A stretch of DNA of 56,177 nt from an uncultured Eubacteriales bacterium (GCA_900320285.1 ONRQ01000004.1:1-56177), one strand, 5' to 3'; numbered from the stretch's first letter, positions 7,993 through 16,716 are shown. Made by a program: numbers and translations. Notes: generated by a model not told the origin, from the letters alone.

Positions 7993-9315
7993 ATGGCAAT
8001 TGTTAGAAATGTCAATTCAGAGATGCCGATATTCGGAGATCATCTTTCTGATAGATGCGACTATAAAGATAAGAATCCTCTGTATATGATGCCAGGAACC
8101 AATATACGTGGTGAGTCGTTATTCATCCCTATCGGTGAAAAGCTCCTGTCAAGGCATATGCTTTTCCTGGGCGGTATAGGCACGGGAAAAACCAATGCGA
8201 TGAACTGCTTCATCAGAAACACAAGGCGCATATTGGGCGAGAACGATGTGGCGATCATCTTTGATACAAAAGGTGATTATTATAAGGAGTTTTATGCACC
8301 CGGTGACATTGTAATAAGCAATGACGAAAGAGCAACCGGTGAATCCGGGGTCAATTATTGGAATATCTTCAATGAGATCTCTGCGGATGACAGGATCGAG
8401 GAAAACGTTTCTGAAATCACAAAATCCATATTCGCAGAGAAGACAGAAAGATCAACACAGCCTTTTTTCCCGAATGCTGCCAGAGACCTGTTGTATGCAC
8501 TTATACTCCACATACTCAGGACGGAATCTCTGAAGGACAGACGCAACAACAAGTCTCTGCGGGCTTACCTTGATATGATGACGCCGGGACTGATGAAGGG
8601 AGTGCTTGAGCAGCACAAGGATCTGAAGGCCATGCAGTCATACATAGATGATGAGACATCTGGTCAGACTCTCGGTGTGCTGTCTGAACTCCAGCAGGCA
8701 GTCAGAGAGGTATTTGTAGGAAACTTCAAGAAACCCGGGACGATCTCCCTTCGTGAAATCGTAAAGAACAAGGGCGGCAAAGTTGTATTTATCGAGTATG
8801 ATCTCGGCCTCGGGGAAGTCCTTACACCTATCTACAGGCTGCTGATAGATCTGGCGATAAAGGAGGCTCTGAGCCGCAAGGAGAATGAAGGAAATGTTTA
8901 TTTCTTCATAGATGAGTTCCGCCTGCTCCCAAAGCTGACACACATGGACGATGGCATCAACTTCGGCAGGAGCCTGGGAGCAAAATTCTTCGTGGGAATA
9001 CAGAATATCAACCAGGTGATCGCTGCATACGGAGAGGACGTAGGCAGAAGCATGCTGTCGGGATTCGGTACTACATATGCTTTCAGGATAAATGACAGCC
9101 TGTCGAGAGAATTCATAAAGAATCTGTCTGGGAAAAACATAAAAAAGCAGACCTTTATGTCCAGCGTTCAGAATCAGGGTATTTCTGAGCAGCTGAGAGA
9201 AGCATATGTTATCGAAGATGCAGATATCAATAACCTGAGGATAGGAGAGTCCATAGTAACAACTATAGCAGGCGAACCGTTTGTCTTCAGATTCAATGAA
9301 TATATAAGGGCGTAG
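7993..9315 (+). CDS. VirD4/TraG-like AAA+ ATPase (type IV coupling-protein family)
   Basis: This is a RecA-fold ATPase of the VirD4/TraD/HerA group. Walker A is G60-G-I-G-T-G-K66-T67, and Walker B is FFIDE (D307, E308), followed by RLLPKL and the GRSLGAKFFVGIQNINQ sensor region typical of TraG-like C-terminal domains. At 440 residues it lacks the N-terminal membrane helices of conjugative coupling proteins, so it is soluble or recruited by a partner. Conjugative ATPases of this kind select DNA or protein substrates. No relaxase, VirB4 or other mating-pair gene is visible in this window. Tight spacing with the metallopeptidase upstream and the zinc-ribbon membrane proteins downstream suggests these are its partners. 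The start follows TAGGAGC. Confidence 0.88.
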   Translation: MAIVRNVNSEMPIFGDHLSDRCDYKDKNPLYMMPGTNIRGESLFIPIGEKLLSRHMLFLGGIGTGKTNAMNCFIRNTRRILGENDVAIIFDTKGDYYKEFYAPGDIVISNDERATGESGVNYWNIFNEISADDRIEENVSEITKSIFAEKTERSTQPFFPNAARDLLYALILHILRTESLKDRRNNKSLRAYLDMMTPGLMKGVLEQHKDLKAMQSYIDDETSGQTLGVLSELQQAVREVFVGNFKKPGTISLREIVKNKGGKVVFIEYDLGLGEVLTPIYRLLIDLAIKEALSRKENEGNVYFFIDEFRLLPKLTHMDDGINFGRSLGAKFFVGIQNINQVIAAYGEDVGRSMLSGFGTTYAFRINDSLSREFIKNLSGKNIKKQTFMSSVQNQGISEQLREAYVIEDADINNLRIGESIVTTIAGEPFVFRFNEYIRA

Positions 9316-9342
9316 TATCACTGCTGTTATAAGGAGGTCATA

Positions 9343-10128
9343 ATGTTTTGCGAACATTGCGGTAAGGATATTGGGAACGCGAGAGATTTCTGCCCTCACT
9401 GTGGAATGCCTATTGAGAGTGAGCCGGCAGCACCGGTCCGGAATGAAAGGCCTGCGGTAAACAGGATGAGTTCCAGCTCAATAAGCAACTCCGATATGCG
9501 CGGAACATCCGGCGCTTATTCAGCATCAGTAGCAGGTAAAGTAGACAATATCGTCCTTGCCGAGGGGGAAATCGTTGTAAAAAGATACAATTGTGTTGAT
9601 GTCAAAGGCGTAAAGGGTTATCTGACGGTTACAAACAAAAGAATGATGTTCAATTCTTTTGGCGCAAACAGTCGCTACAGTCAGGAAGTGACGCTTTCAT
9701 CTGTATCGGGCCTCAGATGCCACAGAGGCATAAACTTTGATGCCGGAAGAATAATACTTGGAGGCATAATTATACTCATCGCACTTTATCTTATGATTTC
9801 TCTGGGAAAGTACTCAAGCAGGATGATAATGATCGGGGTCTTTGCTATCGTAATAGGAGCAGTGATTATATATTCAGGCATAAAGAAGACTTTTCTTATC
9901 CGAGTATTTGCAAAGGATGTCAGTTCGTCACCGATAAGCATCGGTCAGGGGCCACGGTCACTGTGGGGCAATTCAGCACTGTATGCATTTGAAAGTGAGC
10001 CTACACCGGAAACAGACGTAATGCTCAATGAACTGGGGGCAATGGTACAGGATCTTCAGACGATGGGGGATCTGGCGATCGATAAATGGCAGAACATGGT
10101 AAGCCAGCAGGAGTTGCCGTCATTATAA
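9343..10128 (+). CDS. Zinc-ribbon, PH-like domain and two-helix membrane protein
   Basis: The N-terminus is a zinc ribbon (C3, C6, C17, C20). A Ser-rich linker leads to a bacterial PH-like region (about 65-130) with GYLTVTNKRMMFNS, the usual pattern of these domains. Two membrane helices follow at about 138-158 and 162-182, then a soluble C-terminal segment. The ribbon and PH-like domain are probably cytoplasmic. Such proteins are common scaffolds in clostridia, and no enzyme motif is visible. It has a good ribosome site (AAGGAGGT, 9331-9338). It is placed 27 bases after the ATPase and 12 before the next zinc-ribbon protein. Confidence 0.72.
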   Translation: MFCEHCGKDIGNARDFCPHCGMPIESEPAAPVRNERPAVNRMSSSSISNSDMRGTSGAYSASVAGKVDNIVLAEGEIVVKRYNCVDVKGVKGYLTVTNKRMMFNSFGANSRYSQEVTLSSVSGLRCHRGINFDAGRIILGGIIILIALYLMISLGKYSSRMIMIGVFAIVIGAVIIYSGIKKTFLIRVFAKDVSSSPISIGQGPRSLWGNSALYAFESEPTPETDVMLNELGAMVQDLQTMGDLAIDKWQNMVSQQELPSL

Positions 10129-10140
10129 AAGGAGATCTTT

Positions 10141-11202
10141 ATGGCAAGCCGATTTGAAATATTATACAAACTGGATCAGCAGACTTACTCTGTCGGACTG
10201 CCGGTGGTGATTACAGGAGGCAATCTGCTTCAGGATAATTACAACGGAAGACTGTTTGCCCAGCTGAAACTTAAGAGCATTTCATTCAGACAGATTTCTG
10301 CGGTAGAGGTCATGATCCAGACGATGGATAATTACAACAGGCTGGTTGAAACCATTGCATTTGTCTATGACAATCTGCGCCTGTACCGTGATAATACTGC
10401 CGGAGATGATATTAGTATTCCTCTTGAGGATAACAGGGGAAAAAAGTTGAATGCCGTTGTTACCGCTGTGGTGGATTCTTCAGGGAATGAATGGCGTGAA
10501 AACGCCCCTAAGGTGAGTGTCATTGAAGAAGCAGCACCGCTTGAAAGCCGTCTGGACGGAGATAAACAGCTTGCAAAGCAGTACCGCCTGAAATACGGTT
10601 TTGAACATAATTATGCACCGACAGTAGGCGAGGGCATCTGGACCTGCTCATGCGGTGCGATCAATCTGGATGAAGAGGATGCATGCCATTCATGCGGATT
10701 TCTCAGAAAAGAGATAATGAATCCAGACTTTAATGCGCTTGAACAGGATAAACGCCAAAGACAGAAGAAGGAAAAAGAGCACACTCGCAATATTATTATT
10801 ATCGGAATCGCAGCTGCTCTTGTTCTTGCTATTGGCATAATAGTTATATCTGTAATATCGCCAAAGGAAACCTTCGAGGATGAGTATTATGACGAGTCAT
10901 ATGAAGAAGAGTATCCTGTTGAAGAAGCCGCGGACGAGGGCTACGAAGATCCATATTATATTGTTGATGAAGTGTATTATACCCAGGCGGTGCTTAAGGT
11001 AAGGGAAGGTCCGGGCAAGGACTATAGACAGCTTACCCGTGATGAACTCGCAGGTGAAGATTATTACAATTCTGAAGATTATCCTGATGCACTGCTGAAA
11101 AAGGGCAGTCCTGTCGTATGCCTTGAGATGTCAGGCGACTGGATGAGGATCGAATCAGGCTGGATATGCGTCAGGGATGGTGACGAAACGCTGGTAGAAT
11201 AA
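10141..11202 (+). CDS. Zinc-ribbon membrane protein with extracytoplasmic SH3-like domain
   Basis: The N-terminal region (about 1-130) is a beta-rich domain that I do not recognise. A RanBP2/rubredoxin-like zinc ribbon (WTCSCGAIN...CHSCG) lies at about 166-185. It is followed by a Lys/Arg-rich segment, one membrane helix (about 218-240), a strongly acidic Glu/Asp/Tyr linker (about 244-280) and a C-terminal bacterial SH3-like domain (VLKVREGPGKDYRQL to the end). The positive-inside rule puts the ribbon inside and the SH3-like domain outside, where such domains often bind peptidoglycan. It starts after AAGGAGATC. The build matches the neighbour at 11216: an inner ribbon, one helix and an outer binding domain. 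Confidence 0.72.
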   Translation: MASRFEILYKLDQQTYSVGLPVVITGGNLLQDNYNGRLFAQLKLKSISFRQISAVEVMIQTMDNYNRLVETIAFVYDNLRLYRDNTAGDDISIPLEDNRGKKLNAVVTAVVDSSGNEWRENAPKVSVIEEAAPLESRLDGDKQLAKQYRLKYGFEHNYAPTVGEGIWTCSCGAINLDEEDACHSCGFLRKEIMNPDFNALEQDKRQRQKKEKEHTRNIIIIGIAAALVLAIGIIVISVISPKETFEDEYYDESYEEEYPVEEAADEGYEDPYYIVDEVYYTQAVLKVREGPGKDYRQLTRDELAGEDYYNSEDYPDALLKKGSPVVCLEMSGDWMRIESGWICVRDGDETLVE

Positions 11203-11215
11203 GCGGGAGAAAGAA

Positions 11216-12085
11216 ATGGCTAAGTATTGTAAGTATTGCGGAAAACAAATAGGTGATGATGCTCAGTTCTGCAGGTTCTGCGGAATGAAATTCGATGCTG
11301 CCCCTGTGCAGGAGGATTCTATAGGTCTGAACACCGGAAATGAAAAAGTACAGGAACCGAAGCCTGTGACTGTGGAGCCTGAAAGAACAAAAACTGTATA
11401 TGCTCCTGCTTCTTATAAAAAGCCTGAACACAGGGAACAGCTTTATACTCCGCCTGAAGCAACTGAAGCAGCTGCTTCAGATATTACTTCAGGAAACAAA
11501 AGAGTTCTGATCATTGCAGCAGCAGTAGTTTTGATAGCAGCTATCATCGGAGGAGTTGTGATCGTGCTGAACCTGCACAAGGACAAGGTACCGGCTGTTA
11601 TCCCGGAATCTGCCATTGAATTCGAAGGAAGACACTATGAGGTATATAATGAGTCCATGTCGTGGAATGCTGCAAAGGACGCCTGCGAGGCAAAAGGCGG
11701 TCATCTGGCAACAATAACGAATGCAGATGAGCAGGCGTTCATAGAGGTGCTTCTTGAGGACAGCGGGCTTAAGAAGTACCACTATTGGCTCGGCGGTACG
11801 GACCGCGAGCAGGAAGGTGCCTGGAAGTGGTTGACTGAAGAGGATTTTGCCGGATATACAAACTGGGAACAGGGAAAAAATACACAGCCTAATAACAATG
11901 AGAGCAATGACCCTGAGCATGGAGAGGATTATATGGAGATCCAGACCACTAAACCTGTGGACAACTCAGGCGAGTATATGAAATGGAATGACATATGCGA
12001 GAGCGGCAATTCCAAGAGCAATCAGGGATCACCGTGGTTCTATTCGCAAGAACATTTCGGATATATCTGTGAGTGGGAAGAGTGA
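11216..12085 (+). CDS. Zinc-ribbon membrane protein with extracytoplasmic C-type lectin domain
   Basis: Residues 5, 8, 19 and 22 are the cysteines of an N-terminal zinc ribbon. After a flexible linker a single membrane helix spans about 97-120. The remainder (about 132-289) is a C-type lectin-like domain. WNAAKDACEAKGGHLATI, YWLGG and GAWKWL are landmark motifs; Q-P-N (224-226) occupies the calcium-site position of the EPN/QPD motif, W-N-D (257-259) is the second ligand motif, and C157 with C285 is the expected long disulfide. QPN is intermediate between the mannose-type EPN and galactose-type QPD signatures, so sugar specificity is open. The topology suggests an outward lectin with an inward ribbon that could contact the ATPase complex. 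Confidence 0.82.
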   Translation: MAKYCKYCGKQIGDDAQFCRFCGMKFDAAPVQEDSIGLNTGNEKVQEPKPVTVEPERTKTVYAPASYKKPEHREQLYTPPEATEAAASDITSGNKRVLIIAAAVVLIAAIIGGVVIVLNLHKDKVPAVIPESAIEFEGRHYEVYNESMSWNAAKDACEAKGGHLATITNADEQAFIEVLLEDSGLKKYHYWLGGTDREQEGAWKWLTEEDFAGYTNWEQGKNTQPNNNESNDPEHGEDYMEIQTTKPVDNSGEYMKWNDICESGNSKSNQGSPWFYSQEHFGYICEWEE

Positions 12086-12091
12086 TATTTT

Positions 12092-12883
12092 ATGACAGAT
12101 AAAAGAGCAGGCAGAAACAGGATACTGACCGCTCTCATAGCACTGATGCTGATAGTGATAGCTGCGATTGGCGGTTATCTTTATGGCCACGGCAAGACAG
12201 CAATATCGGAAGAAGAGGAAGTGATCCCATCAACTGAAAGGGCCCCGGTCGCTGTCATATGCGACTACGATACAGAGGATGCGGAACGAGTTCAGCAGTA
12301 TATGAAAAAAGCGGGGTTTGATGTTGAAAGGATCGGTCTTATCGAAGATCTTGATGTCGATAAATACGATGCGATTGTAATACCCGGCGGCCACAGTGTG
12401 ACACCTAGCATGTATGGAGCGGAGAGACACCCTAAGACAAAGGATACGGATGTAGATAAGGACAGGTTCCAGTTTGCCGCGGTACAGATGTTTATTGAAG
12501 CGGAAAAACCGGTCCTTGGCATATGTCGCGGAGAGCAGCTTGTCAACAATGTGCTTGGAGGAACGACCATACAACACATGGATGAGGGCTGGCATAAAGA
12601 ATACAGAACAGTAAGGATAGCAGAGGGAACCTGGCTTTATGACCTTCTGGGCACCGAAGCATCAACATATCATTATCACCACCAGTGTGTCGATGAACTT
12701 GGCGACGGACTCTATGCTACACAATGGGATCCTGAAACCGGTCACATCGAGGCATATGAGCATAAAAAGCTTCCTGTTTACGGACTGCAGTGGCATCCTG
12801 ACTCAATGGATGATGCAGGAGTAGAAGTGTTTAAAGAATTCAGAAAAGTTGTTGAAGAATATATGAGAGGCGAAAGTAACTGA
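12092..12883 (+). CDS. Membrane-anchored class I glutamine amidotransferase (peptidase C26-like)
   Basis: This is a paralogue of the protein at 4395. One N-terminal helix (about 11-30) serves as an anchor and places the enzyme outside. The catalytic cysteine is C145 in GICRG and the histidine is H235 in QWHPD. As in the paralogue, the usual Glu of the C-H-E triad is Asp, and both share HYHHQCV-type and PSMYGA/PRMYGA loops. The family hydrolyses gamma-glutamyl amides. The natural target outside the cell could be a gamma-linked glutamate in the wall or in a decoration. It starts 6 bases after the lectin gene and ends 1 base before the GTG of the next, so it is probably cotranscribed with both. 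Confidence 0.84.
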   Translation: MTDKRAGRNRILTALIALMLIVIAAIGGYLYGHGKTAISEEEEVIPSTERAPVAVICDYDTEDAERVQQYMKKAGFDVERIGLIEDLDVDKYDAIVIPGGHSVTPSMYGAERHPKTKDTDVDKDRFQFAAVQMFIEAEKPVLGICRGEQLVNNVLGGTTIQHMDEGWHKEYRTVRIAEGTWLYDLLGTEASTYHYHHQCVDELGDGLYATQWDPETGHIEAYEHKKLPVYGLQWHPDSMDDAGVEVFKEFRKVVEEYMRGESN

Positions 12884-12884
12884 A

Positions 12885-13853
12885 GTGAGTAGTAAGACAG
12901 AATATTCAATAGTAATACCATGCTACAAATCATCGCATACGATCAGGGCGGTGGTCGAAGAGACCGCGGCTGAGATGGAGAGGCTGGGAAAGACGCCTTT
13001 CGGATTTGTGCTGGTCGATGACTGCTCGCCTGACGGCGGGGAGACGGCCAGGGAGCTGAAAGCTCTGGCTGAAGACCATGATTATGTAACGGCAGTTTGC
13101 CTGGCGCACAACGGCGGTCAGCACAATGCCCTCATATGCGGACTGAATTACGCGGACGGCGATGTCATAATCTTTATGGATGATGACGGGCAGACGCATC
13201 CGTCCCAGCTCGAGACCATGCTGGGAGGACTCGATGACGATCACGACGTCGTTTACGGTTACTATGACGACAAGAAGCATTCGGGCTTCCGCAATTTCGG
13301 CTCATGGTTCACTCACACGACTGTAAGGATCCTCATCGGCAAGCCGAAGGACATGAAGACTTCGAGCTTCGTATGCATGAAGAAATATGTAAGGGACAGC
13401 ATCATAACATACCCTGCGCATTATACTCAGATGCAGGGGCTGATCCTCAGAACGGTCACTACCGACCGCATCGCAAGCGTGCCTATTCAGCACTTTGACC
13501 GCGCTTACGGACAGTCAGGTTATACGCTCAAAAAGCTGCTGAGCCTGTGGTCCAATATCGCCGGATTCTCCGTAGTGCCGCTGCAGATGGCACAGAGATT
13601 CGGAGTGTTCACAACGGCATGCGGAGTCCTGGGACTCATATGGCTGCTGGTCCGCAAGATAATCAGCAAGACGAAGATCGCCGGCTGGACATCCACGATG
13701 ATGACCATGATCATTCTGGCGGGCATCATAATCCTGACCCTCGGCATTGTCGGAGAATACGTCGGGCGGGTGTTCCTGACGATGGGCAATTACCCGCAGT
13801 ACGTTGTCAGGGAAGTATACGGTGAAAAGAAAAAGCAGGAAGGAGACAAATAA
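12885..13853 (+). CDS. GT2 polyprenyl-phosphate glycosyltransferase (GtrB/ArnC-like)
   Basis: Enzymes of this type load a sugar from a nucleotide donor onto undecaprenyl phosphate at the inner face of the membrane. The GT-A domain shows VIPCYKSSHTI (about 8-18), VDDCSPDGG (about 45-53) and the metal-binding MDDDGQTHPS (about 97-106). QSGYTLKKLLSLW leads into two C-terminal membrane helices (about 232-255 and 263-290), the hallmark of GtrB/ArnC/DPM1-like proteins. GTG start at 12885. It ends directly against the ATG of a second protein of the same family. The partners downstream (small flippase pair and GT-C-like protein) complete the usual three-component scheme. Confidence 0.87.
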   Translation: MSSKTEYSIVIPCYKSSHTIRAVVEETAAEMERLGKTPFGFVLVDDCSPDGGETARELKALAEDHDYVTAVCLAHNGGQHNALICGLNYADGDVIIFMDDDGQTHPSQLETMLGGLDDDHDVVYGYYDDKKHSGFRNFGSWFTHTTVRILIGKPKDMKTSSFVCMKKYVRDSIITYPAHYTQMQGLILRTVTTDRIASVPIQHFDRAYGQSGYTLKKLLSLWSNIAGFSVVPLQMAQRFGVFTTACGVLGLIWLLVRKIISKTKIAGWTSTMMTMIILAGIIILTLGIVGEYVGRVFLTMGNYPQYVVREVYGEKKKQEGDK

Positions 13854-14795
13854 ATGCTTATATCAATAGTAATCCCCTGCTACTATTCCAGGAATACGAT
13901 CCGCAAGGAAGTCGAGATGATACTCGAAGAGTTTGCGAAGAACGACGGCTATGACTGCGAATTCGTGCTCGTAAACGACGGGTCAACAGACGGAACATAC
14001 GATGAGATCAAGGCTCTGCACGAGGACTATCCGTGCGTTAAAGGCGCCAATCTGATGCACAACTTCGGTCAGCACAACGCTCTCATGGCGGCGCTCAATT
14101 TCGCTGAGGGCGATTACGTGATGGGAATGGACGATGATCTGCAGACACACCCGTCGCAGATGTTCAAGCTGGTACATAAGATAGAAGAAGGCTATGACAT
14201 GGTGTACGGTGTATATCCGGTCAGGCACAATTCACCTATAAAGAATCTCACATCGAAGATCAACAAGGTCACTTCGAGAGTGATGCTCGAGAGGCCTAAG
14301 GAGATAGAGTCCAGCAACTTCTGGATCATCACAAAGGCAGTAAGGGACGAGGTCATCAAGTACGACACATTCAATCCGTACGTGGACGCGATTTTCTACA
14401 GAGTCACGCACAATATCGGAATGGTGGAGATCGAGCACTTCGCGCGCGAGACCGGACATTCGGGCTACACATTCGGAAGACTTCTCAAGCTGTGGCTCGC
14501 GTACTGGAACTTCTCGGTGGTGCCGCTGAGGATATCGTTCTTCGTAGGAACGTTCTCATTCATAGCGGGCATACTGTTTATAATTTACATAATCATCAAC
14601 AAGATACTGTCGCCTGATCTGCCTGTAGGCTGGTCATCGACGATGTGCGTCATGGCCCTGTTCTTCGGAATAGTGCTGATGGTGCTCGGAATCGTGGGAG
14701 AGTATCTGGGAAAAATAATACTTATACTGAACAAAACTCCGCAGTACATAATACGCGAGACTGTGGGGTTCGATGACAAAAAAGGGGTAGACTGA
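13854..14795 (+). CDS. GT2 polyprenyl-phosphate glycosyltransferase (GtrB/ArnC-like), second copy
   Basis: Same architecture as its neighbour: VIPCYYSRNTI (about 6-16), NDGSTDGT (about 41-48), MDDDLQTHPSQM (about 92-103), then HSGYTFGRLLKLW and two membrane helices. The two copies are clearly related but far from identical, so they may load different sugars or form a heteromer. AGGAGA (13841-13846) is the ribosome site. Its TGA overlaps the ATG of the ATP-grasp gene by one base, so translation is coupled. A role in making Und-P-linked sugar for extracytoplasmic transfer follows from family knowledge; the sugar is unknown. Confidence 0.87.
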   Translation: MLISIVIPCYYSRNTIRKEVEMILEEFAKNDGYDCEFVLVNDGSTDGTYDEIKALHEDYPCVKGANLMHNFGQHNALMAALNFAEGDYVMGMDDDLQTHPSQMFKLVHKIEEGYDMVYGVYPVRHNSPIKNLTSKINKVTSRVMLERPKEIESSNFWIITKAVRDEVIKYDTFNPYVDAIFYRVTHNIGMVEIEHFARETGHSGYTFGRLLKLWLAYWNFSVVPLRISFFVGTFSFIAGILFIIYIIINKILSPDLPVGWSSTMCVMALFFGIVLMVLGIVGEYLGKIILILNKTPQYIIRETVGFDDKKGVD

Positions 14796-16006
14796 TGAAG
14801 AAGATCATGATACTCGGCGCAAGCGTGTATCAGGTGCCGCTGATAAGAACGGCTAAGCGCATGGGACTTTATACAATAGTTTCGAGTATACCGGGCAATT
14901 ATCCGGGGTTTTCGGATGCAGACAAGGTCTGCTACATCAACACAATAGACAAGGAAGCCATCCTTAAGGTCTGCAAAGAGGAAGGTGTAAGCGGAATCTG
15001 CACTTCAGGCACAGACGTAGCCGTTGCTACGATTGGTCATGTAAACGAGGCGATGGGCCTCGCAGGCATATCCGAAGAAGCTGCCGTCAAGGCCTGCGAC
15101 AAGTACGAAATGAAGAAAGCCTTCGCAGCCGGCGGAGTTTCGGCTTCGAAATTCATTAAAGCCGAGAGCCTCGATGAGGCATATGCCGCAGCTGAAGAGA
15201 TAGGATATCCGGTAGTCGTTAAGTGCGTGGACAGCTCGGGAAGCCGCGGTATCAACGTGGTGGATTCCAGGGAAGAGCTGAAGGAGGCTTATGAGGCGGC
15301 CGTGGGATACTCCCACAAGAGCTATGTGCTCGTTGAGGAGAAGCTTAACGGCAAGGAGATAGGCGTCGACGGCATGGTCAAGGACGGCGAGGTCATGCTC
15401 ATCGCTCCTCACACGAAATACACGTACAAGTTCAAAGGCGCCACGATCCCGGCGGGGCATTCGTTCCCGTACCGCAACAGTGAAAAGGTGCTTGCGGAGA
15501 TCGACAAGCAGGTGACTCTGGCGGTAAAGGCGCTCGGGCTCAATAACTGCGCGTTCAACTCTGACGTGTTTGTGGACGGAGAGAATGTATATATCATCGA
15601 GATGGGCGGCAGAGCCGGTGCTACGGGCATCCCTGAACTCATATCGATCTACTACGGCTTCGACTTCTACGAGAAGATGATAGAGAATTCTCTCGGTAAA
15701 ATGGACGATCTTGGCATATCCGATAAGAGGACTGCCTGCATGTCCAAGCTGCTGATGAGCCCGGTTGACGGCACCATAACTTCTATAGACGAAGATGCCA
15801 TTGACAAGATAAGAGCCCGCGGTTATGATATCGTTCTTGACTACAAGGTGGGTCAGACTGTTGAGCAGATGCACAACGGCACCACCAGGATAGGACACCT
15901 GATAGCGCGTACTGACGATGAGCAGATCGTGAACGGTGTCATGGACGAGATCTACGCAGCGATCTGCGCTGACGGGACTCCAATGAAGGATTTATGGAAA
16001 AAGTAA
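14795..16006 (+). CDS. ATP-grasp ligase (carbamoyl-phosphate-synthase/L-amino acid ligase-like)
   Basis: The 403-residue protein has a pre-ATP-grasp domain (ILGASVYQVP, 6-15), the ATP-binding VVVKCVDSSGSRG (about 134-146), the hinge YVLVEEKLNGKE (about 175-186) and the metal and carboxylate loop YIIEMGGRAGATG (about 268-280). The C-terminal module resembles the lid domain of L-amino acid ligases. It condenses a carboxylate with an amine using ATP. It is locked between two lipid-sugar glycosyltransferases and a flippase pair (1-base and 13-base overlaps). That suggests it acylates an amino sugar before or after lipid loading, for instance the 4-amino sugar expected from RmlB and WecE at 24509-26894. 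That link is inference. Confidence 0.85.
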   Translation: MKKIMILGASVYQVPLIRTAKRMGLYTIVSSIPGNYPGFSDADKVCYINTIDKEAILKVCKEEGVSGICTSGTDVAVATIGHVNEAMGLAGISEEAAVKACDKYEMKKAFAAGGVSASKFIKAESLDEAYAAAEEIGYPVVVKCVDSSGSRGINVVDSREELKEAYEAAVGYSHKSYVLVEEKLNGKEIGVDGMVKDGEVMLIAPHTKYTYKFKGATIPAGHSFPYRNSEKVLAEIDKQVTLAVKALGLNNCAFNSDVFVDGENVYIIEMGGRAGATGIPELISIYYGFDFYEKMIENSLGKMDDLGISDKRTACMSKLLMSPVDGTITSIDEDAIDKIRARGYDIVLDYKVGQTVEQMHNGTTRIGHLIARTDDEQIVNGVMDEIYAAICADGTPMKDLWKK

Positions 16007-16374
16007 AGACATACGGACTTCTTCACTTATGCATAATGGTGTTCTCTTTTACAGGCGTATTTGCCAAGGCGGCCGCCAACGCGTATAACGCAGGCGGCTT
16101 CACCAACCCGCGCCTGTATCTTTTTGTGTTTGCAATGCTTATGGTGTGCGTAGTATACGCGCTAGCGTGGCAGATAGTCATCAAGAACATCAGCCTGCAT
16201 GTCGCCTATGCAAACCGGAGCGTTTATCTGATCTGGGGGCAGATCTGGGCGGTTACCATATACAGTGAACATCTCAACCTGAAGAACATTATCGGACTTG
16301 CAGTAGTGCTTCTGGGAGTAATAATAGTTACCCTCAACACGAACTATGACGAGGAAGGGAGGGAGACAGCATGA
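15994..16374 (+). CDS. SMR/EamA-type small membrane protein (ArnE/ArnF-like subunit 1)
   Basis: This 126-residue protein has four predicted membrane helices (about 7-27, 42-63, 73-92 and 98-118). The pattern of the small multidrug resistance fold is seen in ANRSVYLIWGQIWAVTIYSEHLNLKNIIG. With the following gene it resembles the heterodimeric ArnE/ArnF flippase, which moves undecaprenyl-phosphate-linked aminoarabinose across the membrane. It overlaps the ATP-grasp gene by 13 bases and the second subunit by 4. I infer export of the lipid-linked sugar made by the GT2 enzymes. An unrelated small-molecule exporter is possible but less likely in this context. Confidence 0.8.
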   Translation: MEKVKTYGLLHLCIMVFSFTGVFAKAAANAYNAGGFTNPRLYLFVFAMLMVCVVYALAWQIVIKNISLHVAYANRSVYLIWGQIWAVTIYSEHLNLKNIIGLAVVLLGVIIVTLNTNYDEEGRETA

Positions 16375-16706
16375 ACATCTACTTGCTGATGCTTTTCATC
16401 GCGACCTTCTTCTCGGCGGGTTCGCAGGTGCTGCTCAAGCAGAGCGCCAAAATGGAGCACAAGAGCTGGATCTACGAGTACCTCAACTGGCGCGTGATCA
16501 CGGCTTACTTCATCGCGTTCTCCGTGCTCTTCGTCAACACATGGGCGTTCACGAAGGTCGACATGAGGTATGGCTCGGTCATCGACACATTCACATACGT
16601 ATTCGTAATGCTGCTGTCGTACTTCCTGCTCAAGGAGAAGTTCAACAGAAAGCAGCTGATAGGCAATCTTATAATCATTGCCGGCGTATTGATTTATACG
16701 CTATAA
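16371..16706 (+). CDS. SMR/EamA-type small membrane protein (ArnE/ArnF-like subunit 2)
   Basis: The 111-residue product again has four helices. SAGSQVLLKQSAKM in helix 1 and YGSVIDTFTYVFVMLLSYFLLKEKFNRKQLIGNLIIIAGV are typical of EmrE/ArnF-like proteins. ATGA overlap with the previous gene means stoichiometric expression, as expected for a heterodimer. The signature acidic residue of EmrE in helix 1 is not obvious, which agrees with a lipid-sugar flippase rather than a proton-drug antiporter. A long imperfect palindrome begins about 11 bases downstream. Confidence 0.8.
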   Translation: MNIYLLMLFIATFFSAGSQVLLKQSAKMEHKSWIYEYLNWRVITAYFIAFSVLFVNTWAFTKVDMRYGSVIDTFTYVFVMLLSYFLLKEKFNRKQLIGNLIIIAGVLIYTL

Positions 16707-16716
16707 AGCGATAAAA

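Noticed and set aside
6185-12085. Cassette considered as a complete conjugative element
   Set aside because: No relaxase, VirB4, VirB6, integrase or attachment sites can be seen in the window.
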